Of a stretch of 64,000 nt of DNA, positions 20,769 through 32,289 are shown one piece after another. Every line of letters starts with the position of its first letter. Position 1 is the stretch's first letter. The notes under the pieces are model-generated. The model saw only the letters and a list, made by a program, of their open reading frames with translations, ran no database searches and had not been told where the DNA came from. Source of the DNA: Adenophora triphylla var. japonica (Eukaryota > Streptophyta > Magnoliopsida > Asterales > Campanulaceae); NCBI GenBank assembly GCA_022495995.1, contig JAFEMH010000340.1, positions 552,501-616,500 on the forward strand, written 5' to 3'. The translations under genes and the position numbers were made by a program.

Positions 20769-22914
20769 TCAAGAACATGTCATACCAGTTTCAAGTTTCT
20801 CTAACTTCTCTTGTAATTCCTCTATAGCCTTAGCATGAACATCGGGAAGCTCAAGATCGACGGGGGTAGAGCGTATCCAATCTTGTGTACAAATTAAAGC
20901 TTCGGCGGTTTGAGGAGTAAGAGAGCTCCTAAATGGATCAATCACCCTACCACCGGTGCTAAATGCGGACTCCGAAGCAACAGTGGAGATTGGCATTCCC
21001 AAAACATGTTTAGCAACTTGAGATAAGATAGGATACCTCGTAGAATTAGCTTTCCACCAAGCTAAAATATCAAATTTATCATCTCTTTTTTCAATTACAT
21101 CCATCAAATATAACTCAATTTCCGACTTATCGGGGATCCCTCCTTTCTCCTCCAAATATTTTAAGAAGTTGGATTCTAGATTTTTAACGCTATTGCCCAA
21201 GAAAGTAGAACCTCCAACAGAGTTTGAAGATGAAGAAGCATCCTTTTTGCCACCATTCATATTTTTCTCTCTTTTTTTGTAATGATCATACAAGTCATTC
21301 AATGTTTTTGTCACTTTGCCACACATGTCCTTGGTCCTTGATGAATGAACTCCATAAATTTGACCTAAACACCACTCAAGAAAGCATATTTTATTTCGAG
21401 GATCCAAAACAACGGCCACATACAACAAAAAATTCAAATTATCCATGTTCTCCCAATATTTGTCATATTTTGCTTTCATTGAAAGTGTCATTTTCTTCCT
21501 TCCCTCATCCACATCCATGCACATTTGTGCTATGGTTGCATGCATTATCACAAGTTGACCAAAAAACAAGTTAGATGTAACAAACTTAGACCCCGAAATT
21601 AAATTGGTCACATTGTAAAAGATACTCAAGTACTCAACAAATTGATTTGCAATCTTCCAATCATTAGCATTCGGAGACCCGCTAACCTTTTCTTTTCTCT
21701 TTCTTTTTCTTGTACCACTCTCACCTCCGTCTTCATCATCAACATCAAAGTAGGCCAAGAAATTATCATCTACCAATTTCATCCTCTCAAACGCATCAAT
21801 ATACCTCACAGCGGTTTCTAACATTTTTAGGTAGGTGGAATTCCACCTTGTTTCAACATCACGAGAAGGTTTCTTATTACAATCAATTTTAACTTTTTGA
21901 ACACATTCCCTAAACCTTGCAGTCCTAGATGGTGATGACCTAACATACCTCACAACATTTCTTATTCTTGAGATGGACACATTTTGTTCCTCCAACCCTT
22001 CTCTCACAACAAGATTTATAATATGTGAACAACATCTTAAATGCATGTGGTTACAATCAAGTATGGCATTAGGCCCTCTAAGCCTTTTTTTTTCAAATAT
22101 CGAATAGCTCCATCATTTGATGAAGCATTATCAACAGTCACAGTGAAAACCCGATCAATACCCAGACTTGCAAGCATAAATAAACCATCTTCCCAATTGT
22201 CTCACCTCTATGATTAGCTATCGGACAAAAATTCAAAAAAAATTTCTTCAAAACCCAATCATCATCAACCCAATGGACGGTGAGACACATATAATTGATG
22301 TTTTGAACAGATGACCAAGTATCGGTGGTAAGTGAAACTGTTTGATCTTTTAAAAGCTTCTTAAGGATAGCAGCCTCTTCCTTGTAAATCCTTAAACATT
22401 CTCTAGCTACAGTCCACCTAGATGGCAATTTAAACATTGGATTTAATTGCCAAAAATATTCCCGAAATCCTTCATCATCGACAATACTAAAAGGTCTATT
22501 GTCTTTGATGCACATTCTAGCAAGTGCCTTTTTACACTTCTCTTCATTAAAAGCATGAGTAGTAAGAGAACTACCTTCCCCTTTTCCAACAGGCTTGAAA
22601 CCTAAGATAGATTGCTTCATATCTCCTTTCTTCCTTAACAGAACAGGAGAGTTAGCACAACGTTGTTCTAAATGACCCTTCAAATTGGAGGTACCAACAT
22701 CACTAGAATGACATGCTAACCATTTTTTGAAATAAGGACATTGTGCTGTAGTTGCACCTTTAACATAAGTGAAATGATCCCATACCATTGATCTTCTAGC
22801 TCTTGTATGACCTTCCCCCTTCTCATGATCAGCCCTCACATTCCCATCTTTTTCTTCGGCAGGCATCTCTTTCTTCTCGCTTTCTTCCTCGATCTCAACA
22901 TTAATGGGTTCCAT
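20769..22914 (-). pseudogene. hAT-family transposase, one frameshift
   Basis: The first part (22914-22138) holds an N-terminal acidic region, a BED-type zinc finger (WDHFT, then QCPYF where CxxC is expected, and HLEQRC) and the first RNase-H-fold motif TTDTWSS with its catalytic Asp. A single-base frame change near 22195 moves reading to another frame. That frame carries TVDNASSND (second Asp), the CSHIINLVV helix and, from 20769 up, the hAT dimerisation domain (WWKANSTRYPILSQVA, ASESAFSTGGR). The start ATG (22912-22914) follows a CTGTAG that could be an intron acceptor. The lost finger cysteine and the frameshift suggest an inactive transposase. It mobilises the surrounding 3963-26061 element. 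Confidence 0.87.
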
Positions 22915-23786
22915 CTACAGAAGCATACATTATTTCAATCAATATAGCAAATATTTGAATCAACAGAGATTGAGCCATCATATAACTTAATTGTCATCTA
23001 ATAACACACTAACAATTTTTAAAGGTTGTCTAGAATGTCTCAGTCGAAAAATAACAATAGATAACATCAATTCACTAATGTACTATATTCCTATTCTACT
23101 TTTCTTTTCAAATTTTATCAGAAAGAATGTTCAAGTATCATAATGAAAATAGAAACAAATTGAATCACATCTAAGTGGCCACCTATTATGCTGAAGTCTT
23201 ATCAACTGCTCCTGCATCTACCATTAAACTTAAATATAGATGACCGACAATATATATCAACGTATTTAACATTAACAGCAATTACTGCTCTTGCGTCTAA
23301 ACTCAAATAAAACTTACAGAACCCTAAAAAAGCCCTAATTTCGAAATTATTTAGAAAAAATATTGATGAAATCGTATGAAATCGATCAATCTAATTCGAT
23401 TGATCGATTCATTGCATAAACCCGAACAAAAATTCAACGAAATAAAACTTTATTGATGAAATTGTATGAACATTCAAGTTTTACTAGGAAGAGTAGTGGT
23501 CGGCGATGGCTCTCACGTAACAACGGAACGGCAACGGCAACGACAACGGTAACGGCAAGAGAAAGATCGCCGCTTGATTTTAGGGTTAGGTTGTCGCCGC
23601 TATGAGGGATTGTGAAATGTGAAGAACGTCGAATGAGAGAAAAACAGAGAAAGCGATTATATATGGGGTATATTAAACGACGGCGTTAAATTAATTTCGG
23701 TTCGGTCCGGTTTTTTTTTTGGTTTTTTTATATAAAACCAAAACCAAACCGGTTCAACTGGTTTTTGAGTTTTAAAAAACCACACC
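22915..23786 (-). promoter_or_regulatory. hAT 5' region: leader/intron, promoter and subterminal repeats
   Basis: Upstream of the transposase ATG there is about 600 bases of AT-rich DNA that may be a leader intron. A GC-rich block at 23490-23600 follows, resembling a first exon. A minus-strand TATA-like ATATATAA (23658-23665) lies beyond it, then CGGTTT-type subterminal repeats from 23695. Confidence 0.4.
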
Positions 23787-24321
23787 AAACCTGTAAGTAC
23801 CCAAATCCGGATCGTCCAAATCCGTCAGAAAGTTAACCGAAATCCGTTAACTGGCCCGCTCCAGGTTAACCGGAACTCGTTAAACTCCCCGTTGCCGTGC
23901 CAACGAGACGTCCCGGGACTGCCCCGTGCATCCCAACGTCGAACCGTACTTAGCACGTGACATCTCACGTAAAAGTATGGCTTTCCCTGAAAAACGCATT
24001 TTTCGGCACTTTCCGGGGGCGTTTCGGACATTTCCTGGACTGTTATTTTAAAAAACGGACAAAACCGGGATCGGGGAACAATCTTCCACCTCAGCTGGTG
24101 ACTCAGAGGGCACGTGGCAGCCATGCCACCTCCCTCTAGTCACCCTTCAATCAATTTCAAAGGGAAAAGACCAAAATGCCCCTGGTTTGCAAGCCAAGTC
24201 CGGCCGGACTCACTGTGCACTTTTCCTGAAATTGCCAGCAAGTCCCCCAGATTTCCAAAATCCCCAAAACCCCCTGAAATTCAGTCCAAGTCCGGCCGGA
24301 CTCCTACTGCAATTTTCACCC

Positions 24322-24329
24322 TATAAATA
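24322..24329 (+). promoter_or_regulatory. TATA box in the solo LTR
   Basis: TATAAATA in the context CACCCTATAAATAGAAG, the likely U3 core promoter. Confidence 0.75.
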
Positions 24330-24755
24330 GAAGTTCTTTGTCAAAGGCAAGAGAAGGAATTTTTACACCAAAATCACCACCCCCACGGTCCAAACCGGTT
24401 TTCACCCTCCCGAGCTCCCGTCTGTCTCGATTCGCGTGAAACCTTCGTATTTCGATCAAATACGCACCCTACAACTTCGAAACAACCTTTCGAATCACTT
24501 TCCGTGTCCCGTACACACCTCCCGAGCCAAAGGAGTCGACCCTAGCCATAGGTATAACTCCCTCTCTCTAAATCTCCCGTTCCGTCTCGGTTTACGCGCC
24601 AGTCGCTATAACCATTTCGAACGTCGTTATCAAAATGTAGACGCCTCCGTCTAACGGGGTCCGATACGTTTTAGCCCCTCGATCCTCTTCTCTTTCCGTA
24701 AGAGAAGAAATCACGGGTTAAAACGGCGTTCCGACCCCGTTCCGTTTACTTTCAT

Positions 24756-25020
24756 GTCATTTACAATTCCGAGCCGTTTGGCCTCGTTGATCGTCATTTA
24801 CAATTCCGAGCCATTTGGCCTCGTTGATCGTCATTTACAATTCCGAGCCGTTTGGCCTCGTTGATCGTCATTTACAATTCCGAGCCGTTTGGCCTCGTTG
24901 ATCGTCATTTACAATTCCGAGCCGTTTGGCCTCATTGATCGTCATTTACGAATCCGGATCGTTTGATTCCGTTGACACTGCTTTAAATACTGTCATTTAC
25001 AAGTCCGATCCGTTTGGATT
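24756..25020 (+). repeat. 37-bp tandem repeat in the solo LTR
   Basis: Five near-perfect copies of a 37-bp unit with GTCATTTACAATTCCGAGCC and GTTTGGCCTCGTTGATC, followed by two divergent copies. Confidence 0.92.
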
Positions 25021-25133
25021 GTGATAGTATTTACTTTTCAAAGTCCGAGTCGCAACCCGATTCGTTGATCGCATATCATTTAATACGCATTTTTCCCGTA
25101 AAAATCGTTAACAATGTAATGCCCGGTTCAAAA

Positions 25134-25580
25134 CCGAAGTTCGTCCGTCGAACTCTCTTTCAAAAAACGCGCGAAATGACGTTCGGCCTCCGAACGCTCA
25201 TCTTCAAACTCAAAGCCGCCATTTGACACTTAAAATCATTTAATACGCATTTTTCCCGTTAAAATCGTTAACAATGACTCGTACGGTTCAAAGTCGACGT
25301 TTGCCACGCAAACGCTCATTTCAACTCAAAGTCGACGTTTGCCACGCAAACGCTCATTTCAACTCAAAGTCGACGTTTGCCACGCAAACGCTCATTTCAA
25401 CTCAAAGTCGACGTTTGCCACGCAAACGCTCATTTCAACTCAAAGTCGACGTTTGCCACGCAAACGCTCATTTCAAACTCAAACCGACGTTTGTCATTCA
25501 AACGCTCGTCTTTTCAAAAGTCACCTAATCAACGTTTGTCATTCAAACCAAGATTAAGCTTGTCATTCAAGCCCCCATTT
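25134..25580 (+). repeat. 38-bp hairpin-bearing tandem repeat in the solo LTR
   Basis: Five near-perfect 38-bp copies (25290-25479) contain CGTTTG-CCACG-CAAACG, an inverted repeat. Flanking divergent copies keep an inverted repeat with different stems: CGTTCGG/CCGAACG (about 25180), GTTCG/CGAAC (about 25139), CGTTTG-TCATT-CAAACG (about 25487) and GCTTG-TCATT-CAAGC (about 25559). A CA dinucleotide run follows at 25582-25601. Confidence 0.88.
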
Positions 25581-25638
25581 CAAAACACACACACACACAC
25601 ACGATTTCGAGAAAGGTAGAAAGACTCGTCATGCGAGG

Positions 25639-25674
25639 CGTTTCGGGCGATCTCGTCATACTCTACCCGAAACG
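25639..25674 (+). promoter_or_regulatory. Conserved LTR stem-loop
   Basis: CGTTTCGGG (25639-25647) pairs perfectly with CCCGAAACG (25666-25674) around an 18-base loop, downstream of the TATA box and so probably transcribed. The Gypsy LTRs at 28124-28158 and 45222-45256 (complement) hold the same structure with CGCGTCGGG/CCCGACGCG. Confidence 0.6.
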
Positions 25675-26069
25675 TAACCTGACCTCCGAACCTAACAATC
25701 TCTGGTACAAAAAGCTTTTTACTCGTTTTTGCTGCCAATAAAAATGATCCCCTTTTTCAAAAAGCCTTTTCCTAAGTTTTTGCTACCAATAAAAATGACA
25801 CCTTTTCACAAAAGCCGTTTCTCAACGTTTTGGGCTCAAAATACAAAAACCGCGTGGCGACTCCTCATTTTGTTCCTTCCCATGAAGGGAGGTCTCAGAC
25901 ACCAACGCCCCTCCGCGAAAGACAACCGCCTTTTCCGCGCCCCCCGCCCGCGCGCGAAAAAGATCGGATAATTTCAAAACCATTAAGTGATCGGTTTGGT
26001 TTTTCGGTTCCGGTTTTTTCGGTTTTTTTTTTCGGTTTTTCGGTTTTCCTGCTCGCCCCTAGTTTTTTG

Positions 26070-26306
26070 AATCGTATTACATATAAGTTAACTTATTAGT
26101 CGGATGATGTTAAATTTCATTAACGAGAAATGAGCGAATTCATTAAAGTACATCCCATTAAGATGTTAAATCAAAATACATTCCATTAATTGTAAAAAGG
26201 GTAAAATACGTTCCATTCGTTTACCGCTTCGCTTCTCACCCCTAAAACTTTGGGCAATTATCACTCCCGATAATGTTTCAGTAATATTTCATCTTTTGTT
26301 TCTTAC
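26070..26306. other. Spacer between the hAT and Copia nests
   Basis: 237 bases, AT-rich, no feature seen. CTTAC at 26302-26306 is the Copia target duplication. Confidence 0.6.
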
Positions 26307-26545
26307 TGTAGAGAAATATAGAACACTAAAACTGGTGCAAAAGCTACTACATTATAAAACTAAACTTGGCTGTTTAAATAGCCTACAAAAATGACAACTT
26401 TGCCTAAGGATTATCTAACAAGAAAACCAAAACAAATATCCTTACTAACCCTACAGATTGGGTCATTATTGAAAGAGTAAACAACTACTTCCTAAACATC
26501 AGGTCAAGCAACTACTTCCTGAAAACTAGCTCAAACATCCTTTCA
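26307..26545 (-). repeat. 3' LTR of the split Copia element
   Basis: 239 bp; left LTR, adjacent to the purine tract on the minus strand; nearly identical to 55033-55271. Confidence 0.9.
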
Positions 26546-26578
26546 TACTCTCCCTTAAGCTAAACTTGTTGCACCAAA

Positions 26579-27956
26579 TTATCTTATCTGGTTGACATTG
26601 CACATCCCCATTAGACTTTGAAGATGAACAAATTCCTCTGTCTTAAGTGGTTTCGTCATAATGTCTGCAATTTGGCTTGCACTTCCACAATAATTCAAAA
26701 CAATGGTGCCTTCTTTAGTCAACTCTCTGAGAAAGTGATACCGTACACGTATATGCTTGCTTCGACCATGGAGAATCGGGTTTCTTGAGAGATTGATTGC
26801 AGATGTGTTGTCACACATGATGGTGGTGCATCCTTCATATCCATGTTCTAATTCCTTCAGAATTCTCATTAACCAAATCGATTGACATGCACAGGTTGCA
26901 GCTGCTACAAACTCGGCCTCTGTGGTAGATAAAGTTACAATGGGCTGCTTCTTTGAGCTCCATGAAATAGCTCCTGAACTCAACATAAACACATAGCCAC
27001 TTGTGCTCTTACTATCTTCAACATCTCATGTATAGTCACTATCAGTGAAGGCCAACATTTTGTTGTTTTCTCTATGTTTATAGTACACACCATATCAAAT
27101 AGTACCCTTTAAATATCTTAAGGCCCTCTTAGCAATCTGTAAATGCATCTTAGTTGGCTTCGACATGTACCTGCTTAACAGACTAGTTACAAACATTAAA
27201 TCAGGCCTTGTTGATGTAAGGTACATCAAGCTTCCAATAAGTTGCTTGAAGTATGTTTCATCGACTGCCACACCATGTATGTCTTTATCAACCTTTACTC
27301 CAGGCACAATTGGGGTGCTTACCATCTTACTCTCAGCCATCCCAAACTTCTTAAAAACCTCTGAAGCATATCTTCTTTGGTAAATAAAGATACCTTCAGG
27401 CCTTTGAATTACCTCAACTCCAAGAAAATAACTCATGATTCCCAAGACGGTCATATCAAATTCTTTCATCATAGATAACTTGAAATCATTTAACAATGAA
27501 GGATTATCACCAGTAAATATTAAGTCATCGACATAAATACTTACAATAATAATGTTGCCTCCATCACTTCGTTTGGTAAACAAAGTTTGTTTACTCGGAC
27601 ACCTCTGGAATCCTTCGCGAACAAAATATGCTTCTATCCTACTAAATCAAGCTCGAGGAGCCTGCTTTAACCCATACAACGCCTTATGCAACTGGTAGAC
27701 CATATGCTCACTACCTTTCAATTCATACCCCTTTAGCTGCTCGACAAATACTTTCTCAGTAAGTTCACCATGGAGGAATGCTGACTTAACATCCAACTGA
27801 AAAATAGTCCATTTCTTTTGAGCTGCTAAAGCAATGACGGTCCGGACTATGTCAAATCTTGCTACAGGAGCAAAAACTTCAGAATAATTGATCCCTTGCC
27901 GCTGTAAGTACCCCTTAGCCACCAAACGAGCTTTGTGCTTTATTATTTTCCCCTGC
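26579..27956 (-). pseudogene. Split Copia element: reverse transcriptase and RNase H
   Basis: Reading leftward from the Gypsy insertion, the RT motifs [38 protein letters not shown] and the catalytic YVDD are in one frame. RNase H follows with KSTSGYVF, SWSSKKQ, STTEAEF, CDNTSAI and H-x-RSKHI. The frame is uninterrupted by indels, but in-frame stops occur, including TGA at 27647-27649 after QAPRA (where Trp is expected) and two more near 27092 and 27030. The N-terminal part of RT continues beyond the Gypsy element at 46820. Confidence 0.85.
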
Positions 27957-29717
27957 TGTAACGATGTGTGTTGCCTTTTTCGCGGGAAAAATTCGATTTT
28001 TGCGTTTCTTTGAAAAACCAAATAAAACCGGAAAAAACGGAGTCGCCACGCCATTTTAATTTTGAAGGGCCAAAACTTTGAAAAAAGCCCGAGATCAGAG
28101 ATTTAGGTTCGGAGGTCATGTTACGCGTCGGGAAGGACGTTAGTGTGCACCCGACGCGCCTCGTAAAAACGAGTCTTCCAAGCTGAAAATCATTTGTGTG
28201 TGTGTGTGTGTGTGTGTTTTGGCCAAAATAAGTTGAAACTGGAAAAAGTAAAAATTGGGATGTCTTTTTAAGACTTTAAACTGATCCCATGATTTTTTGG
28301 AGAATTTTTGGTTTGAGATTTGGTACTCAAAAAACCCTTTGAAGTTGAGAAGTCACTTCTGCCAGAAGAAAATGGCAGCAGACACCTGATTTTGAAATGG
28401 ATTCAAGGGTCCTAAAACTTCATAATCTGGATGAACTCAGAGAATGAAAGTTTCTCTAGACTCCTTGAATAAACTTTGTGTGAAAGAAATTTCCATTTTG
28501 GAGAAGATTTGAGGGGTCAAAACCTTCTGGAAACCTCAGATATGAGATCTGGATTCCCAGAAGCTGATGAACTAGCCTCTGAAAGAAAAATTGAAAAGAG
28601 GAGTTTTACTCACCCAAAAAATAAGGTAAAAATATTTCTGGAAAGATCTGGATGTTGGCTACAAAAAGTGTTTTGTAGTCAACACCAAATTCCAAGTTCA
28701 TCTGTGTCCAAAAATTAAGACCATGGACTGAGGTCTGAGAAAATTGCTACTGGACAGCAACTTCTCAAGAAAGAAAATATGATTTTAAGGGGGGTTTTGC
28801 ATCCATGCTTGTCCCCATTTCCCTAGGTTTTGGTTAGTGATCACTAGACATTGTAGTGGTGAATCAACTATACCAAACCATCCTTGGGGTACATTAGGAC
28901 TAAGCATTTCATTTGCTTGGGGAGGGGGATTTTACCCTTTGAAATCAAGATTTAGTGCTTGAAAATGGTTTTTTAGGGTTTTGAAAGTGCATTTTTGCAA
29001 GTAAGAAAGAAAAGCTTTGAAAATAATGTTGATCTTTGTAGAAGATCATCCATGGAGATGGTCTTCCATGGTGATCTTCTTAGATCTAGAGAAAAAAGAT
29101 GAAAGAACTACATTTTGTAGTTTGAAGATGCATGCATGGATGAGATTTAGGGTTAGGAAGAGGAGGGTTTACCAATCTTCCTTGTGTTCTTGAGTGTTTG
29201 GCTTGAGTGTATGAGTGTTTAGGGATTTAATATGAGAGTGAGTGGATGAGTATGAGTTGGGAAAGATTGGAAAGAAAAAGGTGACAATTCTTGAGAATTC
29301 TCACTGTTTTCTCTCTATATTTCGCCAGAACTTCGTTGCTATTGTGTTCTTCCTCCTTATTTTTGTGACTGGAGGGCTCAATTTATAGCCCTCCTGAAAA
29401 TGCAAAGGTATCCGCGCGGACAAGGTCAGTAGGCGTGCACTGTTCATTAATTACAGCTCCAGCCTTAGACAGGAAGAATAAAAATTCAAAAAAACCAAAT
29501 TAACAGCCAGTTTTTGTGTTTCCAGCCTTTCTATTTATGGTTTTATTCTTTTGTTTTGCTTTTTAAGATGCTTTTCTTGGTTTAACTTCATTTGGCAATG
29601 CCCATTCTACCCTCCCTTTGTTAGAAATGTTAGGATAGTTAGGAATTGTTAGAAATGTTATAACTTTCGTTAATTTTATAACGAAAATTCTAACAAGCTC
29701 AAATTGGAGCACTTACA
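27957..29717 (-). repeat. 3' LTR of the Gypsy element
   Basis: On the minus strand it starts TGTAAGTGCTCC and ends ACATCGTTACA. It includes a GT microsatellite (about 28194-28217), a stem-loop at 28124-28158, CGTGGCGACTCC (complement of about 28040-28051), and a TATA motif at 29391-29397 within an 8-bp inverted repeat (29381-29404). Confidence 0.92.
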
Positions 29718-29989
29718 GTAGCCCCTCGGCGACGGTGCTTTCGAAGGAAGCGGGGTCGTCGATAAGAGTAAGGCTCCATATTTGGCAGGATGATCGAGTG
29801 ATCGGGTGGCTGAACCTAGCGATAGGCTACCTACGTATCCCGAATGGGAATCAAGCCAGTCGTAGTTCGGGTCTTTGACCCTGAGATGATGGCGTTTTAG
29901 GTGCCTCGAACCTGGTGAGCGAGTTCTACAGTCGTTTGCTGGAAAGAAACTCTGCTGGGGATAAGAGATGACCATTTTTGGTCTCTGCT

Positions 29990-30260
29990 GGGGATGATTG
30001 CGATTTATCGCTTTCTAGTGATAGCGTCTTAGGTGCCTCAAACCTTGGAGATGGCGTTTTAGGTGCCTCGGACCTTGATGATGGCGTTTTAGGTGATGAT
30101 GATAGCCTTTTAGGTGCCTCGGACCTTGAAGATGGCCTTTTAGGCGCCTCGGACCTTGATGATGATGGCTTTTTAGGCGCCTCGGACCTTGAAGATGGCA
30201 TTTTAGGTGCCTCGAACCTTGATGATGATGGCTTTTTAGGCGCCTCGGACCTTAATTTGA
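29990..30260 (+). repeat. Tandem repeat, unit about 30-33 bp, in the Gypsy 3' region
   Basis: About eight units with TTTTAGGTGCCTCGGACCTT plus GATGATGG-type spacers. The overlapping open frames are repeat-encoded. Confidence 0.9.
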
Positions 30261-30504
30261 AATGGCCTTTCGGTGGACTTTGTCTGCTGCCGAAGGATAG
30301 GGTGACCGTTTTGGTCGAGGGGCTGGACCTAATGATAGGCTACCTACGTATCCCTAGTGGGAATCAAGCCCTTTCGTAGTTCGAGTACTACTCGAGATTC
30401 CGTTGGCTTTTGGGATTCCGTTAACTTTCTTTGGGGATTTCGTTAGCCTTTCTTTGGGGAAAATCGGACGTACTCGTGCGGGAAATCGGTCTTACGTTTG
30501 GCTA

Positions 30505-32015
30505 GTTGGATGATTTTGATGAAAGATACGGGATCTCGTTATCTTTCTCGGGGCACTCGGTCTTACGTTTGGCTAGGGGCAATTTTGATGAAAGATACGG
30601 GATCTCGTTATCTTTCTCGGGTCACTCGGTCTTACGTTTGACTGCCGGGGGTAATTTTGATGAAAGATACGTGATCTTGTTATCTTTCTCGGGTCACTCG
30701 GTCTTACGTTTGACTGCCTGGGGCAATTTTGATGAAAGATACGGGATCTCGTTATCTTTCTCGGGGCACTCGGTCTTACGTTTGACTGCCGGGGGTAATT
30801 TTGATGAAAGATACGGGATCTCGTTATCTTTCTCGGGGCACTCGGTCTTACGTTTGACTGCAAGGGGTAATTTTGATGAAAGATACGGGATCTCGTTATC
30901 TTTCTCGGGGCACTCGGTCTTACGTTTGGCTAGCAGGAATGATTTTGATGAAAGATACGGGATCCGTTATCTTTCTCGGGGCACTCGGTCTTACGTTTGC
31001 TTAGTTGGATGATTTTGATGAAAGATACGGGATCTCGTTATCTTTCTCGGGTCACTCGGTCTTACGTTTGACTGCCGGGGAGAATTTTGATAAAAGATAC
31101 GGGATCTCGTTATCTTTCTCGGGGCACTCGATCTTACGTTTTACTGCCGGGGGCAATTTTGATGAAAGATACGGGATCTCGTTATCTTTCTCGGGGCACT
31201 CGGTCTTACGTTTGAGCTACTGAGAAGAATTTTTGATGAAAGATACGGGATCTCGTTATCTTTCTCGGGGCACTCGGTCTTACGTTTTACTGCCGTTGGA
31301 TGATTTTGATGAAAGATACGAGATCTCGTGATCTTTCTCGGGTCACTCGGTCTTACGTTTGACTGCCGGGAATGATTTTGATGAAAGATACGGGATCCGT
31401 TATCTTTCTCGGGGCACTCGGTCTTACGTTTGCTAGGGGAGAATTTTGATGAAAGATACGGAATCTCGTTATCTTTCTCGTGTCACTCGGTCTTACGTTT
31501 GGCTAGGGGTAATTTTGATGAAAGATACGGGATCTCGTTATCTTTCTCGGGTCACTCGGTCTTACGTTTGACTGCCGGGGAATATTTTTGATGAAAGATA
31601 CGAGATCTCGTGATCTTTCTCGGGTCACTCGGTCTTACGTTTGACTGCCGGGGGTAATTTTGATGAAAGATACGGGATCTCGTTATCTTTCTCGGGGCAC
31701 TCGGTCTTACGTTTGACTTAGGGGTAATTTTGATGAAAGATACGGGATCTCGTTATCTTTCTCGGGTCACTCGGTCTTACGTTTGACTGGGTAATTTTGA
31801 TGAAAGATACGGGATCTCGTTATCTTTCTCGGGGCACTCGGTCTTACGTTTTCTTTGCTAGGGGCAATTTTGATGAAAGATACGGGATCTCGTTATCTTT
31901 CTCGGGTCACTCGGTCTTACGTTTGATCTAGGGGGATTTTTGATGAAAGATACGAGATCTCGTGATCTTTCTCGGGGCACTGGTCTTACGTTTGGCCGGG
32001 GGTAATTTTGATGAA
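30505..32015 (+). repeat. Tandem array of about 21-22 units of roughly 70 bp
   Basis: Each unit contains TTTTGATGAAAGATACGGGA, CTCGTTATCTTTCTCGG and CACTCGGTCTTACGTTTG, differing mainly at the CTGCCGGGG joint. It lies between the 3' LTR and the antisense genes. GAAAGATA and TATCTTTC in every unit form a hairpin. Tat elements are known to carry such 3' arrays as satellite precursors. Confidence 0.95.
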
Positions 32016-32289
32016 GGGGCTGACTTTGGTTAACTTTGTCTAACTTTGTCAAGTTATCTTTCTTGGGGGCTTTGGTCTTACGAGTAATTTTAAGGGCAAA
32101 GGGTCATTTTGACTCTTGCAATCCTATCTCGCGGCGGATGGGTCTTACAGGGGATATTAATTGGGCCATACGTCTTTCCTTCCCCATTCAGTTTTTGAGA
32201 TTGTCGAGAGCGAGAGAAGAAGGAGAACGACCATTTTTCTTGGGCCTAGAAGCTTCAAAATTCTCTTGATTTTCTTGATTTTTCGAGCA

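Larger units (their letters stand above)
23792..25976 (+). mobile_element. Tat/Ogre-like Gypsy solo LTR, 2185 bp
   Basis: It starts TGTAAGTACCC and ends ATAATTTCA, flanked by an exact 5-bp duplication AAACC (23787-23791 and 25977-25981). No internal domain or second LTR is present, so the element recombined to a solo LTR inside the hAT right arm. A TATA box (TATAAATA) is at 24322-24329. Toward the 3' end, GAGGCG...GTAAC-TGACCTCCGAACCTAA and GTGGCGACTCC match the complement of the Gypsy LTRs at 27957 and 45055, tying it to the same lineage. Two tandem arrays lie inside. Confidence 0.88.
3963..26061 (-). mobile_element. hAT transposon, 22.1 kb with nested insertions
   Basis: The left end reads TAGGGGTGTGCACGG and the complement of the right end reads TAGGGGCGAGCAGGA, imperfect short inverted repeats typical of hAT. 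The flanks are an exact 8-bp duplication, GTTTTTTG at 3955-3962 and 26062-26069. A hAT transposase reads leftward at 22914-20769. Removing the retroelement (5249-20366 plus one TSD copy) and the solo LTR (23792-25976 plus one TSD copy) leaves about 4.8 kb, a normal autonomous hAT size. Both subterminal regions carry CGGTTT/AACCG-rich repeats. The transposase has a frameshift, so this copy is probably dead. Confidence 0.88.

Noticed and set aside
25274..25619. Repeat-encoded frames rich in Lys/Arg/His
   Set aside because: They are translations of the 38-bp LTR tandem repeat in three frames.
28476..28718. An 80-codon frame present twice (also 45572-45814)
   Set aside because: It lies in both Gypsy LTRs and is duplicated only because the LTRs are. 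No domain or start context supports a gene.
30505..32015. Regularly spaced repeats resembling a CRISPR array
   Set aside because: The units are contiguous tandem copies with no unique spacers, inside a plant retrotransposon.
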